Shown here: positions 36,364 through 44,949 of the stretch, piece by piece
Position numbering within the stretch: position 1 is the first letter of the stretch
Layout of the letters: each line of letters begins with the position of its first letter
NCBI GenBank assembly: GCA_017466365.1
Contig: JAFTUG010000009.1
Span: 81,726-145,725 of the forward strand
Origin: Clostridia bacterium
GTDB taxonomy: Bacteria; Bacillota; Clostridia; Oscillospirales; Acutalibacteraceae
DNA length: 64,000 nucleotides
Reading direction: 5' to 3'
The notes under the pieces: model-generated
What the model was told of the DNA's origin: nothing
The model's input: the letters and a program-made list of their open reading frames with translations, nothing else
Database searches by the model: none
Made by a program: the position numbers and the translations under genes

Positions 36364-36720
36364 ATGAGTTACTTTAAAATTAATGGTGTTGATTATTCAA
36401 CCTATGTTAGCGGCTTGAAGGTTGCTAAAAATCATATATATAATTCACAAACTAATGCGGCTGGAGATACAGTAGCGGATTATATCAACTCTAAAAGAGT
36501 GATAGAAGTTAATATTATTCCTGTTGATGCGGCGGCGCTCTCTACTCTATTAACAACTATTGATTAGTTTAATGTTACACTATCATTCCTTAATCCGCAG
36601 ACAGGCGCAATAGAGGATAATATAGCTTGTATTATTCCCAGTAATGCTATTGAGTATTACACAATACAGGCAGATAAAGTATTAACAAAAGCATTTAATT
36701 TAAGTTTTACGGAGTTATAA
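36364..36720 (+). CDS. Distal tail-type protein (one in-frame TAG)
   Basis: A 118-residue protein (SYFKINGVDYSTYVSGLKVAKNHIYNSQTNAAGDTVADYINSKRVIEVNIIPV) with the layout of short Dit-like tail tip proteins. The amber at 36565 is in LLTTID-TAG-FNVTLSFLNP. It has TAAGGGGG upstream and TAA as the stop, and lies between tape measure and tail endopeptidase-like genes, the normal order. Confidence 0.8.
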
Positions 36721-36733
36721 GGGGGTATTAGTA

Positions 36734-38767
36734 ATGTTAATAAATGATATTGTGCTAGCCTCTTTAAGAACTCCTGTTAGAACAGTAGAAGGTAGAGCCG
36801 AAGTATATAATAGTGACGGCTCTACCGCATATTCTTTAAGAAGTGATAGCTATTTAAAAGAGTTTAAAGTAGAACGCATAGGAGATAACACAAAATTCTT
36901 TGGATATGGCTTTGTTCACAAGGCTAATGTAAAAGCAAGAGATGTAAACAGAGAAATTGAATTAAGTACAAGTAATACAGTATTACCATACTTTATTGAT
37001 AGAACAAGCGGAGAGCCAGTAGAGATTAAGACATATCCAAAAATGAATATTACAGAAGTTAATAGAGATGAAAATACAAACGAACTTTCTATAACTTGCT
37101 ATGATGCGTTATACAAGGCTACAAAACATAAAGTAGAAGAACTGGCGCTAACCGTTCCCTATACCATACAAGAGTTTGTTGTAGCTTGTGCTTCACTATT
37201 GGGAATTAGTGGTGTTACAACAGTAAATGTTACTGATGATTGCTTTAGTGTTTCATATCCAGAAGGGGCAAACTTTGAAGGAACTGAAACTATTAGAGAT
37301 GCACTAAATGCGGCGGCGGAAGCAACACAAACTATTTACTATATAGATAGTAATAATATACTGGTGTTTAAAAGATTAGATATTAGCGGAGATGCGGTAT
37401 TTAATATTGAAAAGGCTGATTATATCCAGTTAGACAGTAAAACAAACAGAAGATTAGCAACTTTAGTTAGCGCAACTGAATTAGGAGATAGTTTAGAAAC
37501 CACTCATAAGGTATATAACAAGAATATGGCTGATTATCACTAGGCAGTAAACCCAGCAGGAGAAACTTTTACAGAAGTTGATAACGGTTATGTAATTGAT
37601 GTTAGCGGAGAAGATTATAAAAGAATTTCTTTTATACCCTTAAATAAAGAACTTAAAGCAGGAACTTATTATGTAATTAGTTATGATTGGGTTAATATCG
37701 GCACAGAAGAAACAAGTAGTGTAGCCTGTTATTTACCAGATATAGAGCAGTATTTAAGTAATGGTGTAGCATTTACACCAAAAGAAGATACACAAAAAAT
37801 AGGGATATACCTACAAGCCGCAGATGTAGGAAAAGATATTCAAGTAGAAATTACAAATATACAACTTGAAGAAGGAACGGCGGCTACTGACTATGTACCC
37901 TACGGCTACTATTATTTAACTGGTACAACTCAATATATTAGGGATAATCCATTTTGGGATTTAAGAGAAGATAGAACAACATTGTTAGAAAACGCACTAG
38001 CGGCGGTTGGTGGTTTAACCATTAACTAGTTTGAGTGTAACTGGAGAGGTAATTATTTACTTGAAATTGGAGATAAGATTAGCCTAGAAACTAAAGATAA
38101 TAATACGGTATATTCATATATACTAGATGATACAATACACTACAACGGCGCATTAAGTGAGGCTACACAATGGAATTACACAGACAATGAGGAAGAAACA
38201 GAAGCAACGCCTACAACACTAGGAGATGCAATTAAACAAACCTATGCTAAAGTTGATAAGGCTAATAAACAAATTGAAATAGTAGCAAGCGAAACTAACG
38301 CTAATAGTGAAGCGATAGCCGCAATTAGATTAGATACAGATAGTATTAATGCTTCTGTATCAAAAGTTGCAGAAGATACTACCGCCGCAATAGAAGCGGC
38401 AAATAGTAGCATAGCAACATTAACTACTAAAGTTGATGCTTCTATAACCGCAGAGAATGTATAGTTAGTAGTGTAGAAGGAATTAGAAAACGGAGTAGAA
38501 AAAGTTACTACTTCAACTGGATTTACTTTTGATGATGAAGGACTAACTGTATCAAAGACAAATAGCGAGATTAAAACGCAAATAACCGAGGACGGAATGA
38601 GCGTTTATAAGAATGAGGAAGAAGTATTAACCGCAAATAATGAAGGAGTAAAGGCGGCTAACCTTCACGCAACAACCTATTTAATTATAGGTAATTATAG
38701 CCGCTTTGAAGATTACACTAATGCAGACGGAGAAGCAAGAACTGGTTGCTTCTGGATTGGTGATTAA
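36734..38767 (+). CDS. Tail tip/endopeptidase-like protein (four in-frame TAG)
   Basis: A 677-residue protein. The N-terminal part resembles prophage tail (Tal/gp18-like) baseplate hubs: FKVERIGDNTKFFGYGFVHKANVKARDVNREIEL, then ITCYDALYKATKHKV, and EFVVACASLLGI. The middle has a carbohydrate-binding-like segment (residues about 275-390). The C-terminal third is a coiled coil and fibre-like tail (KVDKANKQIEIVASETNANSEAIAAI). Ambers at 37541, 38027, 38462 and 38474. No peptidase motif could be confirmed. Confidence 0.82.
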
Positions 38768-38778
38768 GGGGGTATTAA

Positions 38779-40866
38779 ATGGCTAGCGGAACAATAACAG
38801 GAACAACGAGCAATAAGTATATTAGTGCTAAAATTGAGTGGAGTAGCACAGCAGACACAGCTAACAATAAATCTACTGTAACGGCGAAACTTTATTATAT
38901 GAAGTCAACAGCTTCTACTACAGCTACTAGCGGTGTTATTAATGCAACTATTACTATTAATGGTAATAAATACACATATAATTCTGGCACTAGTAAAACA
39001 TTACCAGTAGACGGCAAATGGTATTATATTACTGAACACGAGGTAGTAGTAGCGCATAATTCAGACGGAAAGAAAAGTATAACAATTAGCGCTACTGGCG
39101 GTATGACAGGAAGTAGTTTTACCTCTACAAGTTTAAGCGGAACGGCAGTATTAACGGATATTCCCAGAAAAGCAACAATAACAAGCGCACCTAATTTTAC
39201 TGATAGTGATAACCCTACTGTTTACTATTCTAATCCAGCAGGAAGTGCAGTAGATTCGCTAAAAATTTGTATTTCATCTACTGGCGCTAGTGATGATATA
39301 GCAAGCTATAGGAGTTGTTCACAAACTGGTAGTAGTTATACTTTCTATCTAACCAGCGCTGAAATTAGCAGATTAAGAGCATTAGTTACTAGCGGCTCTA
39401 GCGCAAGTGTTAAGTTCTATCTTAAAACTACAATAGGTGGAACTGATTACTATAGCACAGTTACAAAAACATTCACTATTAGCGATACCTCTGTTACTTT
39501 CAGTTATAACATATACGATACAAACAGTTTAACAACATCTTTAACTGGTGATAGTAGCAAGATAGTTAAAGGCTATAGTAATGTTTATTATAGTTATTCT
39601 GCAAAATCCAATAGTGGCGCTACAATTACTAGTAATAGTATTAGTTGCGGCTCATAGTATTCAACCGCAACAAGCGGCACATTTAATAAAGTAGAAAGCG
39701 CAAGCTTTGTATTAAAGGCTACAGACAGTAGGGGCAGTAACTTTAGTACAACAGTAACAAAAACATTAATTAACTATTTTAAACCTACACTAAATATGAC
39801 AGTTTACCCACCTAATGCAAGCGGTGATATGATACTAGTATTTACTGGGGCTTTTTATAATGCTTCTTTTGGAAGTTCAACAAATACTATTACAGTTAGA
39901 TATAGTATCAGCCACGAAGATAGTGGCTTTAGTTAGGGCGGCGCAGTTACACTATCCAAAAGCGGTAATAGCTTTACTGGATAGGTTAATATTACTGGGT
40001 TAGATTATAAAAATGTTTATGTAATTAGCGCTAATGCTTATGATTTACTTGATGAAATACAACTAGAGCCAGTTAGAGCAATAGGAACACCTGTTTTTGA
40101 TTGGGGAAAAGAGGATTTTTCTTTTCATTGTAAAGTGAATATGGATATGTCAGATGCTATTTATGGCACAAATACAAGCGGAGAAAAAGTAGAGGCGCTT
40201 ATGCCCTGTAATGGTTATAATAACCTTTCTTTAGGTTATGGTGGTTATAGTAATGGAGAAGGCGCAACTGATATATGGGGTAATTATGTTACTGTATATT
40301 GTAAAAATGATATTGATTTAAGAAGTGATACCCATTGTTACAATGATTTAACAGTTGACGGTGCAACAACACTAAATGATGATGTGGATATTAATGCTGA
40401 TTTACAAGTAGAAAATGTGAAAGTTAATAGCAGTATTAATGTTAGCCTTGATGTAAATTGTGTTAATACTGTAAATGCGGCTAGAGTATGTATAAACAGT
40501 AAAGATGTAGGAGCGCAAACAACACTAAAAAGCGGCATATATCAATATATGCACGGCACACAATCATTTACTTTAAGTGGTACAAGTGCATTAAGTAAAT
40601 AGTTAACTGGATATATAATGGTGTGGAGCTATTATAGTAATGGTAATACTTATGTAAACTGTACTAATTATACTTTTGTACCAAAAAGTGTGTTAGGTTA
40701 TAACGGTGGGCGCATATCAATGCCTTTAGTATTAGATGACGGAACTTGTGGCGCAAAATCTTTAATAATTACAGAAAGCGATGGAGTAACAACTATTAAG
40801 GGTGAAGAAAGAAACGATGACGCACCTAATAACAACTGGGTATTAAATAAAGTAATTGGTTATTAA
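38779..40866 (+). CDS. DUF859-like tail protein (four in-frame TAG)
   Basis: A 695-residue S/T/G-rich beta protein starting MASGTITGTTSNKYISAKIEWSS. This start, KWYYITEHEVVVAHNSDGKKSI and a late GTPVFDWGKEDFSFHCKV segment are typical of the DUF859/siphovirus tail family seen in Streptococcus and Clostridia phages. The C-terminal 180 residues look like a receptor-binding head with repeated N-D-rich strands. Ambers at 39655, 39934, 39982 and 40600. TAAGGGGG precedes the ATG. Confidence 0.8.
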
Positions 40867-40878
40867 GGGGGTTAACAA

Positions 40879-41187
40879 ATGGAATTAACAACTTTTTTAG
40901 AACTTCTTGCTAATTTTGGTTTTCCTATTGCTTGTGTAGTTGCTATGGGCGCTTTTATCTATCATATATACCAAACAACAACAAAAGAAAATGCGGCTAA
41001 TATGGCGGCAGTATAGGCAAGATGCAAAGAGCGAGAAGAAATATTATATAGTGAGATAGCGCAAAATAGAGCAGTAAATGAAAAAGCAATAGAAACCATT
41101 GCGCAGTATGCGGAGAAATTAGAAACAATACAAACAGATATTAAAGAGATAAAAACAGATATTACAGTTATTATGGCTAAACAATAA
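40879..41187 (+). CDS. Holin, BhlA/UviB-like (one in-frame TAG)
   Basis: A 102-residue protein with one N-terminal membrane segment (ANFGFPIACVVAMGAFIYHIY) and a charged coiled-coil tail (KEREEILYSEIAQNRAVNEKAIETIAQYAEKLETIQTDI), the form of BhlA-type holins. The amber at 41014 separates the membrane helix from the coiled coil, so the host code gives only the membrane part. It is the last phage gene, followed by a strong terminator. Confidence 0.82.
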
Positions 41188-41191
41188 AAGT

Positions 41192-41236
41192 AGGGTTAGT
41201 GCGTTTTTTTTGGCGTACTAACCCTTTATTTTTTTG
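41192..41236 (+). terminator. Terminator of the late transcript
   Basis: AGGGTTAGTGCG / CGTACTAACCCT arms (one G-T) with a T-rich loop, then TTTATTTTTTT, five bases after the holin stop. Confidence 0.92.
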
Positions 41237-41260
41237 CCTTTTTTGTGATGAAAAAAGGTG

Positions 41261-41289
41261 TTGACTTTCAAATGAAAATCTGCTATGAT
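41261..41289 (+). promoter_or_regulatory. Promoter at the prophage right end pointing to attR
   Basis: TTGACT, 17-base spacer, TATGAT. In the lysogen it faces only the 3' remnant of the host gene; in the circular phage it would lie upstream of attP and the integrase gene. Confidence 0.75.
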
Positions 41290-41336
41290 GGGTGCAGGTT
41301 ATACGAAAATGATGGGTGCATCTTATATGATGTGTC
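41285..41336 (+). repeat. Short direct repeats beside attR, possible integrase arm sites
   Basis: ATGATGGGTGCA occurs at 41285-41296 and 41309-41320, with a degenerate copy (ATGATGTGTC) from 41327. The att core itself contains ATGATGGG. The spacing of 24 and 18 bases and proximity to the core suggest integrase or excisionase binding sites. Confidence 0.5.
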
Positions 41337-41386
41337 CAATTCAAAAGCGCTGAAACCCTTGATATATAAGGGTTTTCGCTAACGCT

Positions 41387-41512
41387 CAGTTTGCAGGTTC
41401 ATCATCAGTGCCCGCCCATGTTGAAATGATGGGCTTGATAGGTGCAGGTAACAACCCCATGGTTGGTATGACAGTTGCATGCGCAGTTGCTGTTGAAGAG
41501 GCAATGAAATAA
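41387..41512 (+). pseudogene. Displaced 3' end of the GGGtGRT gene at attR
   Basis: Reads in frame QFAGSSSVPAHVEMMGLIG... to a TAA at 41510, parallel to 18883-19011. Bases 41387-41416 are the phage-borne arm, 41417-41442 the core, and 41443-41512 the original host gene end. It has no start codon in context and is a recombination product, not a decayed duplicate. Confidence 0.9.
41417..41442 (+). other. attR core (26-bp direct repeat of attL)
   Basis: Identical to 18913-18938; marks the right boundary of the prophage. Confidence 0.92.
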
Positions 41513-41544
41513 TTTGTAACCATTCGGTTACTTTTATAAAACAA

Positions 41545-41582
41545 TTAAAGCCTTGTTCTCTTGATTGAGGACAAGGCTTTAA
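41545..41582. terminator. Bidirectional terminator between attR remnant and XRE gene
   Basis: TTAAAGCCTTGT / ACAAGGCTTTAA, perfect 12-base arms with a 14-base loop. It was the natural end of the GGGtGRT operon and also overlaps the stop codon of the minus-strand XRE gene. Confidence 0.85.
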
Positions 41583-41899
41583 TTTATGGTCAATAAATCC
41601 AAAAGCTGTTCAATTGTTTTTAATGCTTCGGGCGAAAGTTGTGTTAATTTATCAGACAATTTTGATATCTTGTCATTGGAAATGATGCCCGTCAGCAGAT
41701 AATCTGTACTTATTTCAAGTGCAGAACATAATTTCACAATGTTTTCGGGTCTGATTGCTTTTTTGCCGAGTTCAAGATTTGATATCATTTGAACGGAAAC
41801 GTTAATTTTTTCGGCAAGTTGCTCTTGAGTATAACCTAAAGTTTTTCTCCTTAAGCAGGCTCGTTCTCCCATATCTTTCAGAAGTTGTTTGTTTTCCAT
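41579..41899 (-). CDS. XRE-family transcriptional regulator (chromosomal)
   Basis: A 106-residue protein with an N-terminal HTH (ERACLRRKTLGYTQEQLAEKINVSVQMISNLELGKKAIRPENIVKLCSALEISTDYLL) of the SinR/Cro-type and a short C-terminal helix (LSPEALKTIEQLLDLL) likely for dimerisation. GGAGG precedes the ATG. It is divergent from the 42073 membrane protein gene, and repeated CxCCTATxGAT sites lie between them, so it probably controls both. Confidence 0.85.
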   Translation of the reverse strand: MENKQLLKDMGERACLRRKTLGYTQEQLAEKINVSVQMISNLELGKKAIRPENIVKLCSALEISTDYLLTGIISNDKISKLSDKLTQLSPEALKTIEQLLDLLTIN

Positions 41900-41916
41900 A
41901 TATGCCTCCAGAATAT

Positions 41917-42039
41917 CACCTATGGATATAATTATACATTTATTGCAATTTAAATATAATCGCCTATAGATTAAATTGATGTTGACAAAATTGAGCTATA
42001 GATGTATAATTTGGATGAAATATGTGTCAATAGGTGATT
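41917..42039 (+). promoter_or_regulatory. Divergent control region: consensus promoter with four repeated operator-like sites
   Basis: TTGACA (41982-41987), 17-base spacer, TATAAT (42005-42010) faces the 42073 gene. Sites CACCTATGGAT (41917), CGCCTATAGAT (41961), GAGCTATAGAT (41993, inside the spacer) and an inverted AATCACCTATT (42029-42039) repeat a common element. They are likely bound by the adjacent XRE regulator. Confidence 0.75.
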
Positions 42040-42072
42040 TTTAGTTGCAGCATTAAAATGGAGGAGTAAAAA

Positions 42073-43104
42073 ATGAGCGAAGAAAAAAATAGTCAGACAA
42101 ATTCTGAATTAACAGAAAAAAGCGAAACACAAGAAAAAATTCAAGCTGATAATGAACCTTTGAAGAATGAAGATGTTGTGTCTGCAAGCATTGAGGCTCA
42201 GCCGTCAATGCCTGTTGACAACAAAGGCAGAAAGAAAAAAATTATATTCGCTTTGTCAGCTGTAGTTTTTGTGGCTGTTCTTGTTCTTCTGACAATCAAT
42301 GTTTTTATACCTGCTTCAAAATATAATAAAGCAGTGAAGCTTGATGCGGCAGGTTCATATGATGAAGCCATAGCAATTTTCAGTGAACTTGGCGACTATA
42401 AAGATTCAATCGAGCTTAAAGCTGAAACAGAAAAACATAAGGCAGAGGCTTTGCTCAAAGCGAAAATCGCAGATGCACAGAAACTTTATGATACAGGCGA
42501 TAAGCTCGGAGCATATAAAATGCTTCTTCCTGAAAAGGACAAAGAAGGTGTTTCGGAAATTCTTTCGGATTACGAAAAGAAGATTATCGAAGAAGCCGGT
42601 GCCGATGTTTTTTGGGATGAAGATGAAATGTCCGACTATCATTGGGCATATTCAAAGAAACTGGACACAAATTGGGGGCTTAATGATCCGTATTTCTATA
42701 TTTATCTCTCGCAGAGTAAAGAAGAACCAGCTGATTTGACGGTATTTTTGTTTTTACAATTCGCACACGGTGATCGCTACAAATTCACAACACCAGTTCA
42801 TCCCAACACCATAAGATTCAGAGGCAATGATAAAACAATAGATATTCCTGTTGCCCTTTCTGAAAGAAGCTTTGATACAAGTGATGATGGTTATTGGATA
42901 GAAAATATGCATGTTTCAATAACTCCGGAGCAGGCAAATGAGATATCTGCAATGTTTGCAGGTGATTCAGATGTAAAAATCCGTGTTATGGGTTCGTCAA
43001 AAAGTCTTGACTATACCTTGTCTTCAGCCAGACGTGCAGGTGTAGAAGGTATTGTTGAATTCATAAATGTAATGTATTCGGTTTATGATACCGAAACAGA
43101 ATAA
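42073..43104 (+). CDS. Membrane-anchored protein with tetratricopeptide-like region
   Basis: A 343-residue protein: an acidic, low-complexity cytoplasmic N-terminus (about 52 residues), one membrane segment (KKIIFALSAVVFVAVLVLLTINVFI), then an extracellular part with a repeat-like AVKLDAAGSYDEAIAIFSELGDYKDSIELKAE, a pattern common in Clostridia membrane proteins. The remainder (residues 170-343) is beta-rich with no recognised domain. GGAGGAG precedes the ATG. Expression is probably set by the adjacent XRE regulator. Confidence 0.75.
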   Translation: MSEEKNSQTNSELTEKSETQEKIQADNEPLKNEDVVSASIEAQPSMPVDNKGRKKKIIFALSAVVFVAVLVLLTINVFIPASKYNKAVKLDAAGSYDEAIAIFSELGDYKDSIELKAETEKHKAEALLKAKIADAQKLYDTGDKLGAYKMLLPEKDKEGVSEILSDYEKKIIEEAGADVFWDEDEMSDYHWAYSKKLDTNWGLNDPYFYIYLSQSKEEPADLTVFLFLQFAHGDRYKFTTPVHPNTIRFRGNDKTIDIPVALSERSFDTSDDGYWIENMHVSITPEQANEISAMFAGDSDVKIRVMGSSKSLDYTLSSARRAGVEGIVEFINVMYSVYDTETE

Positions 43105-43110
43105 AGCATC

Positions 43111-43145
43111 AATCCCTGTTCTTTCGAGAGCAGGGATTTTTGTTT
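43111..43145 (+). terminator. Terminator after the membrane protein gene
   Basis: AATCCCTG / CAGGGATT with an inner TCT-TTCG-AGA hairpin, then TTTTTGTTTTT. Confidence 0.9.
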
Positions 43146-43205
43146 TTAATCTTATACTTGTAACTTGTTGAAAAAATGATATAATTAAAACATGGCTATC
43201 TGTTT

Positions 43206-43346
43206 GGGCTTCCTCTGACGAGGAAGCTGTCCGTAGGACTGAAGGAGAGAAGATTTTGCATGGATTTATTGAATTATAATAGGTCGTGATGTTCTCTCCC
43301 TCCGTCTTTTGCTTCGCAAAATCCACCTCCCTCGTCAGAGGGAGGC
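43206..43346. repeat. Short interspersed palindromic element (MITE-like)
   Basis: A 140-base unit bounded by two near-identical palindromes: GCTTCCTCTGACGAGGAAGC (43208-43227) and CCTCCCTCGTCAGAGGGAGG (43326-43345). Between them are GAAGGAGAGA facing TCTCTCCCTCCGTC and the palindrome TTTTGCTTCGCAAAA. I recall such CCTCCCTCGTCAGAGGGAGG units as frequent intergenic repeats in gut Clostridia. It encodes nothing and lies immediately upstream of the beta-lactamase-like gene. Confidence 0.75.
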
Positions 43347-43421
43347 AGTGAAGATTCTGCAAGCCTGAATGAATCAGCGTTTACTTACGGTAAAGATTTT
43401 GATAACAAAGGGGAGATAGAA

Positions 43422-44945
43422 ATAAAAACATTAACAAAGCTTTCATCGAAGCGTATCTATGATTTTTATCAGGAGCTTGAAAAATACGGCATTGAAAATC
43501 ATGGTCTGCTGATTGAACAAGGCGGTGAAATTCTCTTTGAGGAATATGCCTATCCTTACTGCGCCGATATGCCGCATACTCTTTTCTCTGTAACAAAATC
43601 AATCGTTGCAACGGCGGCAGGCTTTGCGATTGAAGAAGGTCTTTTTTCCCTTGATACAAAGATTTTACCCCTTTTTCCTGAATATGAGCATTGCGAAAGC
43701 GAAGAATGGGAGAGCTTAACCGTTCGTTCCGTTCTTACCATGCAGAGCAACAAGGAATTCAGCTTTTTGCAGGATATGACGGGCAACTATGCAGAGATGT
43801 TTATGAAAGCTCCTTTCAGAAAAGAAAAAGGTTTTTTATACAGCAATAACGATGCTCATATGGTTGCGGCGGTTATTCAGAAAACCTCGGGCATGAGCCT
43901 TGTTGGCTATCTGACACCCCGACTTTTTGAACCCCTCGGAATAAATCCTCCCGCATGGGAAACAAACAGTATCGGCGAATGTATAGGCGGTACGGGTGCA
44001 TATCTCACTCTGCGTGACCTTGCAAAAATCTGCCGTTGCTATGCCGACGGCGGTGTGTATAACGGAAAGCAGATTATTCCCGAATGGTGGACAAAAGAGG
44101 CAACAAAAAAGCAGGTTGACCTGCCCGGCAGAGAGAATGAGGACGGCTACGGATATCTTTTTTGGCTTGAAGGCGATATTTTCAGCATGAACGGAATGTT
44201 CGGTCAGCAGATATCGTATATACCGAAGTATGATGCCGTTATTGCAAGCCTTAACAGCGTTGTCAACGATAATATGCACAACAAGCTGATAAAAAATCTT
44301 CTTCCCAAGGCTTTTGAGGAGGAAACAACCGAGGAATGGGATAAAAAGCTCAAGGAACATCTTTCAAACCGAGGCGAAAAAATCCCCGACTGCGGTCCTC
44401 TGCCCCCGATTCCCACGGGCAAAACTTTTTATATGACAAGTGTATCGGATGCACTTGCAAAATTTATGTTCCCTGCAAGCCTTATTCCCCGTTCGCTTAC
44501 TTCAAGCTTTGCGAAAAAGCCGAAGAAAAATCTTGACTGTGTATCATTCGAGCTTGATGAAAAGGTTCTTTACATAAGCTGGTTCGAGGAAGAAGACAGA
44601 GTTGTTATTGACTGCGGACTTGACGGAAAACCCCGTATATCCCATTGTTCGATAAAGGGTTATCCCTATACGGTGTGGGCATATGCCTATGCAAGAAAGA
44701 ATGTTGTTTATGTTGTTGTGAAACCACTCAACACCCTTGCAACGCAAAGAATTACAATTGAGTTTTCGGGCGATACAATGAAAATGACGATGAAAGGCAC
44801 TCCCGATTTCAAAGAATTCATAGCGAAGAATGCAGAGCAGAGCACTTTCTACAGAAAAACAAGCGATAAGTTTCCTTTTATCTCAAAAGGACTCGGCCTT
44901 GCGTTATCAACCATAGAAATGCCAATGAAATTCAAAACGAGGTAA
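43422..44945 (+). CDS. Serine beta-lactamase-like hydrolase; no standard start codon
   Basis: About 507 residues. The class C beta-lactamase/DD-peptidase fold is shown by SVTKS (SxxK nucleophile), YSNNDAHMVAAVIQ (YxN motif) and a C-terminal extra domain. The protein reads like a family start from codon 43422 (IKTLTKLSSKRIYDFYQELEKYGIENHGLLIEQGGEILF), but that codon is ATA. AAGGGGAG lies six bases before it, and no ATG, GTG or TTG is at a suitable distance; the first in-frame ATG (43569) would remove about 49 conserved residues including the lead-in to the nucleophile. It is followed after four bases by a GH127-like gene, suggesting sugar ester or glycan processing. Confidence 0.8.
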   Translation: MKTLTKLSSKRIYDFYQELEKYGIENHGLLIEQGGEILFEEYAYPYCADMPHTLFSVTKSIVATAAGFAIEEGLFSLDTKILPLFPEYEHCESEEWESLTVRSVLTMQSNKEFSFLQDMTGNYAEMFMKAPFRKEKGFLYSNNDAHMVAAVIQKTSGMSLVGYLTPRLFEPLGINPPAWETNSIGECIGGTGAYLTLRDLAKICRCYADGGVYNGKQIIPEWWTKEATKKQVDLPGRENEDGYGYLFWLEGDIFSMNGMFGQQISYIPKYDAVIASLNSVVNDNMHNKLIKNLLPKAFEEETTEEWDKKLKEHLSNRGEKIPDCGPLPPIPTGKTFYMTSVSDALAKFMFPASLIPRSLTSSFAKKPKKNLDCVSFELDEKVLYISWFEEEDRVVIDCGLDGKPRISHCSIKGYPYTVWAYAYARKNVVYVVVKPLNTLATQRITIEFSGDTMKMTMKGTPDFKEFIAKNAEQSTFYRKTSDKFPFISKGLGLALSTIEMPMKFKTR

Positions 44946-44949
44946 AAAT

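Larger units (their letters stand above)
18913..41442 (+). mobile_element. Amber-recoded siphovirus-type prophage, about 22.5 kb
   Basis: Bounded by the 26-bp att cores. It contains an integrase, small regulators, a long non-coding or degenerate stretch with iterons, then a complete packaging, head, tail and lysis series on the + strand: small terminase, endolysin, large terminase, portal, Mu gpF-like protein, scaffold, capsid, connectors, tail tube, frameshifted chaperone, tape measure, distal tail, tail endopeptidase-like protein, DUF859-like protein and holin. It is markedly more AT-rich than the flanks. From about 22.2 kb onward nearly every gene has in-frame TAG that must be decoded (Gln). 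No recognisable helicase, primase, polymerase or initiator is present. Order and families resemble SPP1-like siphophages of Firmicutes. Confidence 0.95.

Noticed and set aside
22200-41187. Interpretation as a decaying prophage full of nonsense mutations
   Set aside because: Only TAG interrupts the late genes; there are no internal TAA, TGA or frameshifts apart from the canonical chaperone slip, and conserved motifs run through the TAGs. Decay would produce all three stops and indels.
22200-41187. Pyrrolysine or selenocysteine incorporation as the explanation of TAG
   Set aside because: TAG is far too frequent, lies at ordinary structural positions with Gln in homologues, and no pylS/pylT or related genes are seen. 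Selenocysteine uses TGA.
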